A stretch of DNA of 14,746 nt, taken from positions 1-14,746 of the forward strand of contig CAJLTE010000080.1 in NCBI GenBank assembly GCA_905209435.1, given 5' to 3'. The position numbers and the translations under genes were made by a program. The stretch is from an uncultured Blautia sp. GTDB taxonomy: Bacteria; Bacillota_A; Clostridia; Lachnospirales; Lachnospiraceae. The notes beneath the pieces were generated by a model. That model was not told where the DNA came from. It did not search any database and saw only the letters and a program-made list of their open reading frames with translations. How positions within the stretch are numbered: position 1 is the first letter of the stretch; every line of letters begins with the position of its first letter. This document shows positions 1 to 6,775 of the stretch, piece by piece.

Positions 1-455
1 CAGCAGGCGAAACATGGGAAAGCTGCCTGGATGAGATCCGTGCTCTTCCGGCTGTTAAGAAATATGGCGATGACGTTACAGTATCCATGTATGAATACAA
101 CCGTCCATCCTACACAGACCTTGTATATCCGATTGAGTGCTACTTCCCGACATGGGTAATCCCGAAAGACCACAAAGTAACACAGGCTCTGGAAGAAGCT
201 TACAAAGGACTGTACGGCGAAGAACGTCTCGGAAATGCAGAGACAGAAGAAATGAGAAAAGCTCGTCCTCTGACAGACAAATGGACATTCTCCACTAACG
301 GTGTAACAATCATGGGACGTAACAACATTCCTTGTATCGGATTCGGACCTGGTGCAGAAGCACAGGCTCATGCTCCGAATGAAAAAACATGGAAGATCGA
401 CCTTGTAAGATGCGCTGCTGTATACGCTGCTCTTCCAACTGCATACTGCAAATAA
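1..455 (+). CDS. ygeY: YgeY family M20-type metallohydrolase, C-terminal part (5' end outside window)
   Basis: The reading frame is open from base 3, with no start in the window, and ends at TAA 453-455, leaving about 150 C-terminal residues. The internal ATG at 87 is not the start, because the upstream codons ([15 protein letters not shown]) continue the protein. The fragment resembles the end of E. coli YgeY: a PSYTDLVYP stretch, [14 protein letters not shown], then GFGPG followed by AHAPNE. In the M20 peptidase/deacylase family (ArgE/DapE type) the His of the AHAPNE segment is a C-terminal metal ligand. The family is a marker of selenium-linked molybdenum hydroxylase loci and is thought to cleave an amide in a purine breakdown intermediate, acting in the cytoplasm. 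The exact substrate is not shown by the sequence. ygeW follows after 206 bases on the same strand, so the two are probably co-expressed. Confidence 0.93.
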   Translation, partial: AGETWESCLDEIRALPAVKKYGDDVTVSMYEYNRPSYTDLVYPIECYFPTWVIPKDHKVTQALEEAYKGLYGEERLGNAETEEMRKARPLTDKWTFSTNGVTIMGRNNIPCIGFGPGAEAQAHAPNEKTWKIDLVRCAAVYAALPTAYCK

Positions 456-661
456 TAAATAAATTTTCAAATTTTTTTAGGCGACGGATTTCCTATCATC
501 CTAAAGGCTTAATATGTGTCCGGACAGAATCCCTGCTGTAACAGGCAGGGACACAAGATAAACAGATACAGCCGGATAACCGGTGTTCTGCCAAACGCAG
601 AGATTCAATTATTTCATATCAGGAAAGGATAAGCTATCAAAGCATAGCAGGTATTGATTTT
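456..661 (+). promoter_or_regulatory. Structured leader of ygeW, candidate cis-regulatory RNA
   Basis: This gap between ygeY and ygeW carries several helices. TTTAGG 476-481 can pair with CCTAAA 500-505. Bases 517-526 are a perfect palindrome. TCCCTGC 530-536 pairs with GCAGGGA 545-551 (8-base loop). A bulged hairpin at 563-590 pairs CAGA/TCTG, ACA/TGT and CCGG/CCGG around an ATAA loop. A competing hairpin pairs TCTGC 587-591 with GCAGA 597-601. The last two share 587-590, so they exclude each other, as in a switch. GGCAG 544-548 can also pair with CTGCC 588-592, enclosing an AACAGATA box at 561-568; the xdh leader has the same layout. No U-tract terminator follows, so any control could act on translation. 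I cannot match it to a named riboswitch class. Confidence 0.45.
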
Positions 662-1855
662 ATGAAAACATTACAGGATTACATTGATAAATTAAACAGC
701 TTAAACTTCAAGGAAATGTATAATAACGATTTCTTCTGGACATGGGACAAAACAGACGATGAACTGGAAGCTGTTTTCACAGTTGCTGACGCTCTCCGTT
801 TCATGAGAGAGAACAACATCTCCACAAAAGTATTCGAGAGTGGTCTTGGAATTTCTATCTTCCGTGACAACTCCACACGTACACGTTTCTCTTTCGCTTC
901 CGCATGTAACCTTCTTGGTCTGGAAGTACAGGATCTGGATGAGAAAAAATCTCAGATCGCTCACGGTGAAACTGTTCGTGAAACAGCAAACATGGTATCT
1001 TTCATGGCTGATGTAATCGGTATCCGTGATGATATGTACATCGGAAAAGGACATGCTTACCAGAAAGAATTCATGGAAGCTGTTACAGAAGGAAACAAAG
1101 ACGGTATCCTTGAGCAGAGACCTACTCTTGTAAACCTTCAGTGCGACGTTGACCATCCGACACAGTGTATGGCAGATATGCTGCACATCATCCATGAATT
1201 CGGCGGTGTTGAGAATCTGAAAGGCAAAAAGATCGCTATGACATGGGCTTATTCTCCATCCTATGGTAAACCTCTCTCCGTTCCACAGGGCGTTATCGGT
1301 CTGATGACACGTTTTGGTATGGACGTTGTTCTTGCTCATCCAGAAGGATACGATGTAATGCCGGAAGTTGAAGAAATCGCTAAGAAGAACGCTGAAGCTA
1401 ACGGTGGATCTTTCACAAAGACAAACGATATGGCAGAAGCTTTCAAAGATGCTGATATCGTATATCCAAAGAGCTGGGCTCCGTTTGCAGCTATGGAAAA
1501 ACGTACAAACCTTTACGCAGAAGGCGACTTCGACGGAATTGATAAATTAGAGAAAGAACTTCTTGCACAGAACGCAGAGCACAAAGACTGGGCATGCACA
1601 GAAGAACTTATGAAAACAACAAAAGACGGAAAAGCTCTTTACCTGCACTGCCTGCCAGCTGACATCACAGGTGTAAGCTGCGAAACAGGTGAAGTTGACG
1701 CTTCTGTATTCGACCGTTACAGAATCCCGTTATACAAAGAAGCAAGCTTCAAACCATATATCATCGCTGCTATGATCATGCTTTCTAAATTCGAGAAACC
1801 ACAGGATATCCTGAAGAAACTTGAAGTAAAAGCAGCTCCGAGAATTATGAAATAA
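662..1855 (+). CDS. ygeW: Knotted carbamoyltransferase YgeW
   Basis: A 397-residue cytoplasmic carbamoyltransferase-family protein that matches E. coli YgeW (about 396 aa) along its length. The carbamoyl-phosphate motif is STRTR at residues 71-75, HPTQ is at 165-168 and HCLP at 329-332, as in aspartate/ornithine carbamoyltransferases. The substrate-side segment (SKSQ-like KKSQIAHGE about 95-103, TWAYSPSYGKPLSVPQG about 194-210) is specific to YgeW. In the cluster it is thought to exchange carbamoyl groups on purine-derived intermediates, giving carbamoyl phosphate that ArcC converts to ATP; the true substrate is inferred. The start fits the E. coli N-terminus, but the nearest ribosome binding site (GCAGG 647-651) is weak and a better one (AGGAAAGG 621-628) lies 33 bases upstream. 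Nine of 13 Arg codons are CGT, which suggests strong expression. Confidence 0.95.
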   Translation: MKTLQDYIDKLNSLNFKEMYNNDFFWTWDKTDDELEAVFTVADALRFMRENNISTKVFESGLGISIFRDNSTRTRFSFASACNLLGLEVQDLDEKKSQIAHGETVRETANMVSFMADVIGIRDDMYIGKGHAYQKEFMEAVTEGNKDGILEQRPTLVNLQCDVDHPTQCMADMLHIIHEFGGVENLKGKKIAMTWAYSPSYGKPLSVPQGVIGLMTRFGMDVVLAHPEGYDVMPEVEEIAKKNAEANGGSFTKTNDMAEAFKDADIVYPKSWAPFAAMEKRTNLYAEGDFDGIDKLEKELLAQNAEHKDWACTEELMKTTKDGKALYLHCLPADITGVSCETGEVDASVFDRYRIPLYKEASFKPYIIAAMIMLSKFEKPQDILKKLEVKAAPRIMK

Positions 1856-2067
1856 TTTGTCAGGAGTCAGGCGAATATTTGCAATCTGATTCGGTCAACT
1901 TCAATATAAGCTGAATCCGAATTTGTGTCCAAACAGAAACTTTAATTAGAAATCTAATTATTGTCAGAAAATAATTACTATATTGTATAGCAGACCGGGC
2001 TGTCGCAGAAAAGCAGACATTGTTTATTGCGGCGGCCCTCTTTGCCCTAATCAGGAGGTTTTTACAA
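1856..2067 (+). promoter_or_regulatory. arcC leader region with AT-rich dyad and hairpin
   Basis: This 212-base gap separates ygeW from the chosen arcC start. It holds an AT-rich inverted repeat with 8-base arms (1943-1950 and 1953-1960) separated by two bases; that spacing suits a protein operator better than an RNA hairpin. It also holds a long GC-rich hairpin at 1997-2038, listed separately. GATTC near 1888-1893 and GAATC near 1914-1919 could form a weak helix. TTGTCA at 1961-1966 could be a -35 box, but I see no good -10 at the right distance. No terminator with a U-tract follows ygeW, so arcC may be partly read from the ygeW transcript. Confidence 0.35.
1997..2038 (+). repeat. 11-bp hairpin directly upstream of the arcC ribosome binding site
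   Basis: GGGCTGTCGCA (1997-2007) pairs over all 11 positions with TGCGGCGGCCC (2028-2038), using two G-U wobbles, around a 20-base loop. The following bases (CTCTTTGCCCT) are only weakly T-rich, so it is not a standard intrinsic terminator. It ends 14 bases before the AGGAGG of arcC. It could be a leaky attenuator, an RNA-stability element or a dispersed repeat. From memory, hairpins containing GGCTGTCGCA are common between genes in related Clostridia, but this could not be checked here. Confidence 0.55.
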
Positions 2068-3012
2068 ATGTTTACAAGAAAAAGAATCGTTATTGCGCTC
2101 GGCGGGAACGCTCTGGGAAACACTCTCCCGGAACAGATGGTAGCTGTAAAAACTACTGCAAAAGCATTATGTGATCTGATTGAAGAAGGTCATCAGGTTG
2201 TTGTTGTACACGGAAACGGACCACAGGTTGGTATGATCAACAATGCAATGTCTGCTCTCTCCAGAGAAGACGAAAATCAGCCTAACACTCCTCTCTCTGT
2301 CTGTGTTGCCATGAGCCAGGCTTATATTGGCTATGACTTACAGAATGCTTTAAGAGAAGAGCTTCGCATCCGTGGATTTGTCCGCACTCCTGTTGTAACA
2401 GTTGTCACTCAGGTTCGTGTCGATCCGAATGATCCTGCATTCGAGAATCCTTCAAAACCGATTGGCAAGTTCCTTACAAAAGAAGAAGCCGATCATCAGG
2501 CACAGGCTTACGGACACATTATGAAAGAAGACGCAGGACGTGGTTACCGCCGTGTTGTTGCATCTCCAAAACCTGTTGAAATCGTAGAACAAGATGCGAT
2601 CAACAGCCTTGTAGATGCAAATAAAATTGTTATCTGCTGCGGCGGCGGCGGAATTCCTGTAGTTCTTAACGGACATCATCTCAAAGGTGCATCCGCTGTT
2701 ATTGATAAGGATTTTGCAAGCTGTCTTCTGGCCAAAGAACTGGATGCAGATATGCTTATCATCCTTACAGCAGTTGAGAAAGTTGCTGTAAACTTCGGCA
2801 AGGAGAACGAAGAATGGTTAGATGATCTGACTGTAGATGAAGCTAAGAAATATATTGACGAGGGACAGTTTGCCCCAGGCTCCATGCTCCCGAAAGTTCA
2901 GGCTGCTGTTGATTTTGCAAGCTCCAAAGAGGGAAGAACTGCCATGATCACTTTACTGGAAAAAGCGAAAGACGGTATCCAGGGAAAAACAGGAACCAAA
3001 ATCCATCTTTAA
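2068..3012 (+). CDS. arcC: Carbamate kinase
   Basis: A 314-residue cytoplasmic amino-acid-kinase-family enzyme that transfers phosphate from carbamoyl phosphate to ADP, giving ATP, CO2 and ammonia. Motifs in order: ALGGNALG 10-17 (phosphate-binding glycines), HGNGPQVG 48-55, PIGKF 131-135, RGYRRVVASPKP 148-159, GGGGIPV 182-188, VIDKD 211-215 and APGSMLPKV 269-277, all typical of ArcC. The ATG at 2068 is chosen over the in-frame ATG at 2020 because AGGAGG (2053-2058) lies nine bases before it and the protein then begins MFTRKRIVIALGGNALG at the usual family length. The locus contains no arginine deiminase genes, so this copy (E. coli yqeA counterpart) probably serves carbamoyl phosphate from the YgeW reaction, giving substrate-level ATP from purines. 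Confidence 0.96.
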   Translation: MFTRKRIVIALGGNALGNTLPEQMVAVKTTAKALCDLIEEGHQVVVVHGNGPQVGMINNAMSALSREDENQPNTPLSVCVAMSQAYIGYDLQNALREELRIRGFVRTPVVTVVTQVRVDPNDPAFENPSKPIGKFLTKEEADHQAQAYGHIMKEDAGRGYRRVVASPKPVEIVEQDAINSLVDANKIVICCGGGGIPVVLNGHHLKGASAVIDKDFASCLLAKELDADMLIILTAVEKVAVNFGKENEEWLDDLTVDEAKKYIDEGQFAPGSMLPKVQAAVDFASSKEGRTAMITLLEKAKDGIQGKTGTKIHL

Positions 3013-3102
3013 TTTTGACCTTGCAGATACTCTATATAAATACCTTGCCAAACACATATTCAAAAACTGATATCTGCCATAGGAATGCATTTATTTGTAA
3101 AC

Positions 3103-3138
3103 AAAAAAGTTCTGACGACCTTGCGCCAGAACTTTTTT
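3103..3138. terminator. Bidirectional intrinsic terminator between convergent arcC and mocA
   Basis: AAAAAAGTTCTG (3103-3114) and CAGAACTTTTTT (3127-3138) form a perfect 12-bp stem with a 12-base loop. Each strand reads GC-containing stem followed by six U, so it works in both directions and separates the two convergent transcription units. Its right end overlaps the first two plus-strand bases of the mocA stop codon (3137-3139), so for mocA the hairpin begins inside the stop codon. Confidence 0.9.
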
Positions 3139-3742
3139 ATTTACAGTAATCTATATCTTCAAGTTCTCTGGCATCATTCACCTCATAAATACAGGTATCC
3201 TCCAGATGTTTCATGATTACTCGTTTCCCTCCTTTATCGCCTTCCAGCGAAAGGAGCTCTTCATAATATTTCTTGCTGAAAATACACGGATTTCCCATTT
3301 TTCCCTGACAGGAAATACAGGCAATTTCTTTCCCACTGTCCAGAAATGTCTGAATCAGTTTACAAATTGTATCACAGGTCAGCCACGGCTGATCAGATAC
3401 TGTAAAAAGGACCGCATCTGCATCCAGATTGGCATTTAGACCAATCTTCAGAGATGAAGAAATTCCCTTTTCCGGATGTGGATTATACAATACCTGTATG
3501 CCCTGTTCCACAGCAGTTTCAGCAATCGAATCATATTGCGTCACAACCGCAATCCTACACTTTATATCAGGCAGATTTCCTGTATAAGTTCTGTTTAATC
3601 CCTCTTCCAGCTGTCTTTTTACTTGTATAAGCTGTCCCAGGACATGTCTGTACATTGGTATTCCGTCTACTTCGTATAAGAGTTTATTTGCGCCAAAACG
3701 GCGGCTGTTTCCAGCCGCCAGCATGATCATTGCGATTTTCAA
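3137..3742 (-). CDS. mocA: Molybdenum cofactor cytidylyltransferase (MocA/YgfJ family)
   Basis: A 201-residue cytoplasmic nucleotidyltransferase that should join CMP from CTP to molybdopterin-Mo, giving the cytosine dinucleotide form of the cofactor used by xanthine dehydrogenase-type enzymes. LAAGNSRRFG at 8-17 followed by NKLL is the NTP-binding signature. KGISSSLK (92-99), SDQPWL (116-121), GNPCIF (150-155) and GDKGGK (168-173) fit the MocA/YgfJ family. The start is a TTG at 3742: GGGAGG lies about 10 bases before it, and the first family residues (MKIAMIMLAAG) depend on it, whereas the in-frame ATG four codons later is too far from the ribosome binding site. It is the last gene of the minus-strand series, six bases after yqeC, with which it is probably translated in turn. 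Confidence 0.92.
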   Translation of the reverse strand: MKIAMIMLAAGNSRRFGANKLLYEVDGIPMYRHVLGQLIQVKRQLEEGLNRTYTGNLPDIKCRIAVVTQYDSIAETAVEQGIQVLYNPHPEKGISSSLKIGLNANLDADAVLFTVSDQPWLTCDTICKLIQTFLDSGKEIACISCQGKMGNPCIFSKKYYEELLSLEGDKGGKRVIMKHLEDTCIYEVNDARELEDIDYCK

Positions 3743-3748
3743 TGTAGT

Positions 3749-4465
3749 CTATTCCTCCCAAAGGCTTCCATACACTGCAACCGTATGTTTCTTCTCCAGT
3801 TCTTCCACGATATGTTCTGCAGGTGCCTTCTCTGTGAGAACATCAGATTTATTCAGATAAACTCTGTAAACCCGCTCTTCCACATCCTTAAACAGTCCAC
3901 AGATGGAAGTGGCGATCTTAACGATATCTTCCTCTGTAATCGGTGCTTCCAGACTTTTCTTAAGAAATTCTGATGTACGTTCCATACGGTATGCACTCTG
4001 ACTGATCGGCTGTCCCAGACAGTCCAGTCCGATCACGCTGATCACAATATCTGCACAGGCAGGAATCACAGGTTCCCATTCTGCAGGAACTTTTACAGGA
4101 TGATGCTTCGCACCGTCTGCTTCTACAAGCATTACATCACATAAATCTTTCAGTTCTTCCAACTTTTCCTCTTTTAGAGATGCATATTTACCTGTTTCTT
4201 CCTCATATTCCGCAGCAACCACATAACCTTCCCTGTCCAGAATTTCCCGCACTTTAACAACGTCTCCGCCCCTTACAAAGGGAAGTTCTGTCTCTCCTGC
4301 CATATGTGTTGTTGTAGTAATGATCACTCTCTTTCCTCTGTCAAGCAATTCATCTGTAAGGCGGTAAATCAGGCTGGTCTTTCCGCCTCCGCCAACTACA
4401 GCAATTACCGGATATTTCTCATAATCAATCTGCAGTAATTCCAGAAAATCTGTCTGGTGCTTCAT
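3749..4465 (-). CDS. yqeC: Selenium-dependent hydroxylase accessory protein YqeC
   Basis: A 238-residue predicted cytoplasmic NTPase of the YqeC family, whose genes track with selenium-dependent molybdenum hydroxylases. Residues 21-31 hold a strand and a P-loop-like turn (VVGGGGKTS), followed by ITTTTHM at 49-55. LVEADGAKHHPVK at 113-125 is the family hallmark and may act like a Walker B region. YLNKSD at 203-208 resembles the NKxD guanine-recognition motif of GTPases. The exact reaction is not known; a role in loading or activating selenium on the Mo cofactor is inferred from its company. AAGGAG stands nine bases before the ATG at 4465. The start lies 41 bases inside the end of yqeB, which implies translational coupling. 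Confidence 0.92.
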   Translation of the reverse strand: MKHQTDFLELLQIDYEKYPVIAVVGGGGKTSLIYRLTDELLDRGKRVIITTTTHMAGETELPFVRGGDVVKVREILDREGYVVAAEYEEETGKYASLKEEKLEELKDLCDVMLVEADGAKHHPVKVPAEWEPVIPACADIVISVIGLDCLGQPISQSAYRMERTSEFLKKSLEAPITEEDIVKIATSICGLFKDVEERVYRVYLNKSDVLTEKAPAEHIVEELEKKHTVAVYGSLWEE

Positions 4466-5291
4466 ATGGCATCACTCCTTCTGAAAGCAGAATTTCTACA
4501 ACACTGCCTGCAATACAGCGGGCTTTGTCGGAGATTGTAAAACAGTTCTTCTTCTGTTCTTTACGCGGATCAATATCCGCAATTTTCATTCCCTTAGGTA
4601 CTGTAAATCCATCACGGATGATCCCGCGGAGCACCCCGGTAAGAGAAGCTCTGACTGGCGTATCCCCAATCCATGCAAGGATCTGATCCTTTTCTACGAT
4701 ATCGGCAATTTTCGAGATACAGTGAATCTTGCCGGCTGCAGGAGCGTGGATCACACGCTCTTTTCCGAATCCTGCGATCACGCCCGGAACTCCCGTATTC
4801 GGAAGTGCTGCACCCTTTACGATCACTCTGGCGAGATTATGACCACGCATGGTCTCAACTACATAATCCACATCATCTCCTGCCACAAAGCCAGGACCAA
4901 GGGCAATCGTCAGGTCTGCCATATCCCTTGTGGTTCCCAGATTCCGTTTGGCAAGGATCGCATCTACCAATGCTGCCGGTCTGTATTTCTTAAGAGTATC
5001 TCCTGCAGTATCCACCATAAGTGGAATTTCTCCTGCTGCCCATACAGCTTCACATTCCTGTATACTGTTTATTTTTCTGCAAAGCACACCTTCCACTGAA
5101 GACTGTCCATCATAAACTGCTTCACAGAAAGATACCATTCTCCGGATTGCAGTAGGCTTCTCACATTCCAGAACCAGAATACGGTATCCGCAGCGGTACA
5201 GTCTATGGATCGTACCGCTGGCAAGATCGCCTCCTCCTCTCACAATTACAACATTTTTTAATTCATTACCGTCATTTTTTACATTGGTCAT
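4425..5291 (-). CDS. yqeB: Selenium-dependent molybdenum hydroxylase maturation protein YqeB
   Basis: A 288-residue protein of the YqeB/EF2563 family, a marker of selenium-dependent molybdenum hydroxylase loci and presumed to mature the enzymes in the cytoplasm. The N-terminus shows a Rossmann-like nucleotide loop (RGGGDLASG, 18-26). PAALVDAILAKRN (105-117), ALGPGF (130-135) and GVPGVIAGFGKERV (167-180) are family-like. Residues 193-252 (APAAGKI... IGD... LRGIIRDG... IADIDPR) look like a biotinyl/lipoyl-type hammerhead fold. It is about half the length of E. coli YqeB and corresponds to its core. The ATG at 5291 follows AGAGGAAG at a usable distance. It ends 41 bases inside yqeC. The 99 bases separating it from xdhC are AT-rich and contain a small dyad at 5359-5371, but no clear promoter or terminator. 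Confidence 0.92.
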   Translation of the reverse strand: MTNVKNDGNELKNVVIVRGGGDLASGTIHRLYRCGYRILVLECEKPTAIRRMVSFCEAVYDGQSSVEGVLCRKINSIQECEAVWAAGEIPLMVDTAGDTLKKYRPAALVDAILAKRNLGTTRDMADLTIALGPGFVAGDDVDYVVETMRGHNLARVIVKGAALPNTGVPGVIAGFGKERVIHAPAAGKIHCISKIADIVEKDQILAWIGDTPVRASLTGVLRGIIRDGFTVPKGMKIADIDPRKEQKKNCFTISDKARCIAGSVVEILLSEGVMPYEAPDRFSGITAD

Positions 5292-5390
5292 TATTGCTGT
5301 CTTCCTCTATGTTACTGTTCACTCCATTCTCCGCAATATACGGAATTTATGTCCACAAAATTACAGTAATTATACTTTTCATTTCATATA

Positions 5391-5879
5391 TTATACATTA
5401 TCAGCTGTATTCTCGTCCATTACTTTTTCTATAGCATTGACAATATTCTCATATCCTGTACAGCGGCACAGATTTCCTGCCATGTGTTTACGGATAGCTT
5501 CTCTTGAAAGCTTTTCCCCACGTTCAAGCAACACTGTTGCCGACATAATAAATCCCGGAGTGCAGAAACCGCACTGTACGGCCCCCTCCTCGATAAAAGC
5601 TTCCTGGATCCTGGTAAGTTCTCCGTTCTTTTCCAGTCCCTCCAGAGTGCGGATATTCTTTCCCTCTGCCCATACCGCAAGGTAAATACAGGAATCTATC
5701 GTTTCGCCGTCGATAATGACTGTACAGGCTCCGCATTCGCCTACTTCACAGCCCTTCTTTACCGAAGTAAGTCCCAGCCGGTTACGCAGCATATCCAGCA
5801 GTGACTCTCTTACATCTACATATTCTGCTACCTCTTTGCCGTTTACTGTACACTGTACAAGCTGCATCTGCTTTTTCAT
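5391..5879 (-). CDS. xdhC: Xanthine dehydrogenase iron-sulfur subunit
   Basis: A 162-residue 2Fe-2S subunit of a xanthine dehydrogenase-type enzyme that passes electrons from the molybdenum site to FAD. The plant-ferredoxin-like N-terminal cluster is bound by C44, C49, C52 and C64 (GCEVGECGACTV). The C-terminal four-helix domain binds the second cluster through C103, C106, C138 and C140 (QCGFCTPG and CRCTGY). It matches E. coli XdhC (159 aa) in length and in phrases such as LAGNLCRCTGY-like and WAEGKNIRTLEG. Its ATG overlaps the TGA of xdhB in ATGA, so the two are translationally coupled. Note that XdhC here follows E. coli naming for the Fe-S subunit, not the XdhC/CoxI maturation chaperone. 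Confidence 0.96.
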   Translation of the reverse strand: MKKQMQLVQCTVNGKEVAEYVDVRESLLDMLRNRLGLTSVKKGCEVGECGACTVIIDGETIDSCIYLAVWAEGKNIRTLEGLEKNGELTRIQEAFIEEGAVQCGFCTPGFIMSATVLLERGEKLSREAIRKHMAGNLCRCTGYENIVNAIEKVMDENTADNV

Positions 5880-6760
5880 GCTCTGTCACCTCCTGCAAGT
5901 TCAATGGTACGTCTTAATGCCCTGGACGCGATTTCTCCGCCGATCTGCAGACGAAATGCCTTAGATGCTCTCCAGGAATCACGCGGATTGATTTCTTCGC
6001 GGACAAGCTGTGCCGTTTTATCATAAAGACTCTCGTCAATCTTCGCACCCTTTAATGCTTCTTCTGTTTTTACACAGCGGTACGGAACAGGAGCCGCAAC
6101 GCCAAATGTAATACGCACATCCTCCAGAATGCCGGTTTCCAGATTTGCTTTACTTACCACACTACAGCTGATCGTCGCAATATCCATGGCATTACGCATA
6201 GAATACTTGATATAATGACCACGATATCCCTGATATTCTTTCGCAGGAATGATCACATAAGTCAGAACCTCTCCCTGTTTCAGATCCACACGGCCGGGTC
6301 CCAGATAGAAATCTTTTACAGGAACCAGACGGCCTTCTTTTCCATCTTCCAGGCGAAGCAGAGCATTAAGAGAAAATACGGTCGGTGCACTGTCTGCGCT
6401 GACTGCTCCATTGCAGATATTACCGCCTATCGTGCCAATATTTCTTACCTGCGGTCCGCCAACCTGGTCTACCGCTTCTCCAAGTACAGGAATATGTTTC
6501 TTTATAATTTCATCATTGGTAATATGTGAGAATACAGTTCCGGCCCCTATATAAATATCGCCATTCTCCTCCATTCTTACCCCTTTAATCTCTTCAATCC
6601 CATGAATGCTTACCAGAGATGTACCTGCAAACTTTCCCTCTCTGGTTTTGATCAGAACATCACTTCCGCCGGAGATAATCCTTGCTTCCGGATGTTCACT
6701 TAACAGCCGTACTGCTTCTTCAACGCTTCCTGCTTCGTAATATTTCTCAATATCGTACAT
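5876..6760 (-). CDS. xdhB: Xanthine dehydrogenase FAD-binding subunit
   Basis: A 294-residue FAD subunit of the CO dehydrogenase/xanthine dehydrogenase medium-chain family; in the complex it takes electrons from the 2Fe-2S subunit and reduces NAD+ or another acceptor. FAD-binding signatures are IISGGSDVLIKTR (28-40) and RNIGTIGGNICNG (106-118), with SADSAP at 121-126. The second half (YSMRNAMDIATISC, 186-199; FGVAAPVPYR, 219-228; SWRASKAFR, 262-270) matches E. coli XdhB (292 aa) closely. AAGGAGG overlaps the xdhA stop codon and sits upstream of the ATG at 6760, 15 bases after xdhA; the gene ends in a four-base overlap with xdhC. The order Mo, FAD, Fe-S equals E. coli xdhABC. Confidence 0.96.
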   Translation of the reverse strand: MYDIEKYYEAGSVEEAVRLLSEHPEARIISGGSDVLIKTREGKFAGTSLVSIHGIEEIKGVRMEENGDIYIGAGTVFSHITNDEIIKKHIPVLGEAVDQVGGPQVRNIGTIGGNICNGAVSADSAPTVFSLNALLRLEDGKEGRLVPVKDFYLGPGRVDLKQGEVLTYVIIPAKEYQGYRGHYIKYSMRNAMDIATISCSVVSKANLETGILEDVRITFGVAAPVPYRCVKTEEALKGAKIDESLYDKTAQLVREEINPRDSWRASKAFRLQIGGEIASRALRRTIELAGGDRA

Positions 6761-6775
6761 AAAATCCCCCTCCTT

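Noticed and set aside
701..1339. 212-codon open frame on the minus strand opposite ygeW
   Set aside because: Fully inside ygeW, no family resemblance, no ribosome binding site; a shadow of the biased codon use of ygeW.
2020..2067. Longer arcC N-terminus using the ATG at 2020
   Set aside because: It would read through the hairpin arm and the AGGAGG; the ATG at 2068 gives the normal carbamate kinase length and start.
1983..2174. Small open frame overlapping the arcC start in another frame
   Set aside because: Low-complexity product with no recognisable domain; it crosses the hairpin and the arcC start, and lacks a ribosome binding site.
4722..5099. Plus-strand open frames opposite yqeB
   Set aside because: Antisense to a recognised family protein, Cys/His-rich random-looking products, no upstream signals.
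5292..5390. Separate promoter between xdhC and yqeB
   Set aside because: The gap is AT-rich and holds TATAAT-like words and a small dyad at 5359-5371, but no -35 box at a fitting distance.
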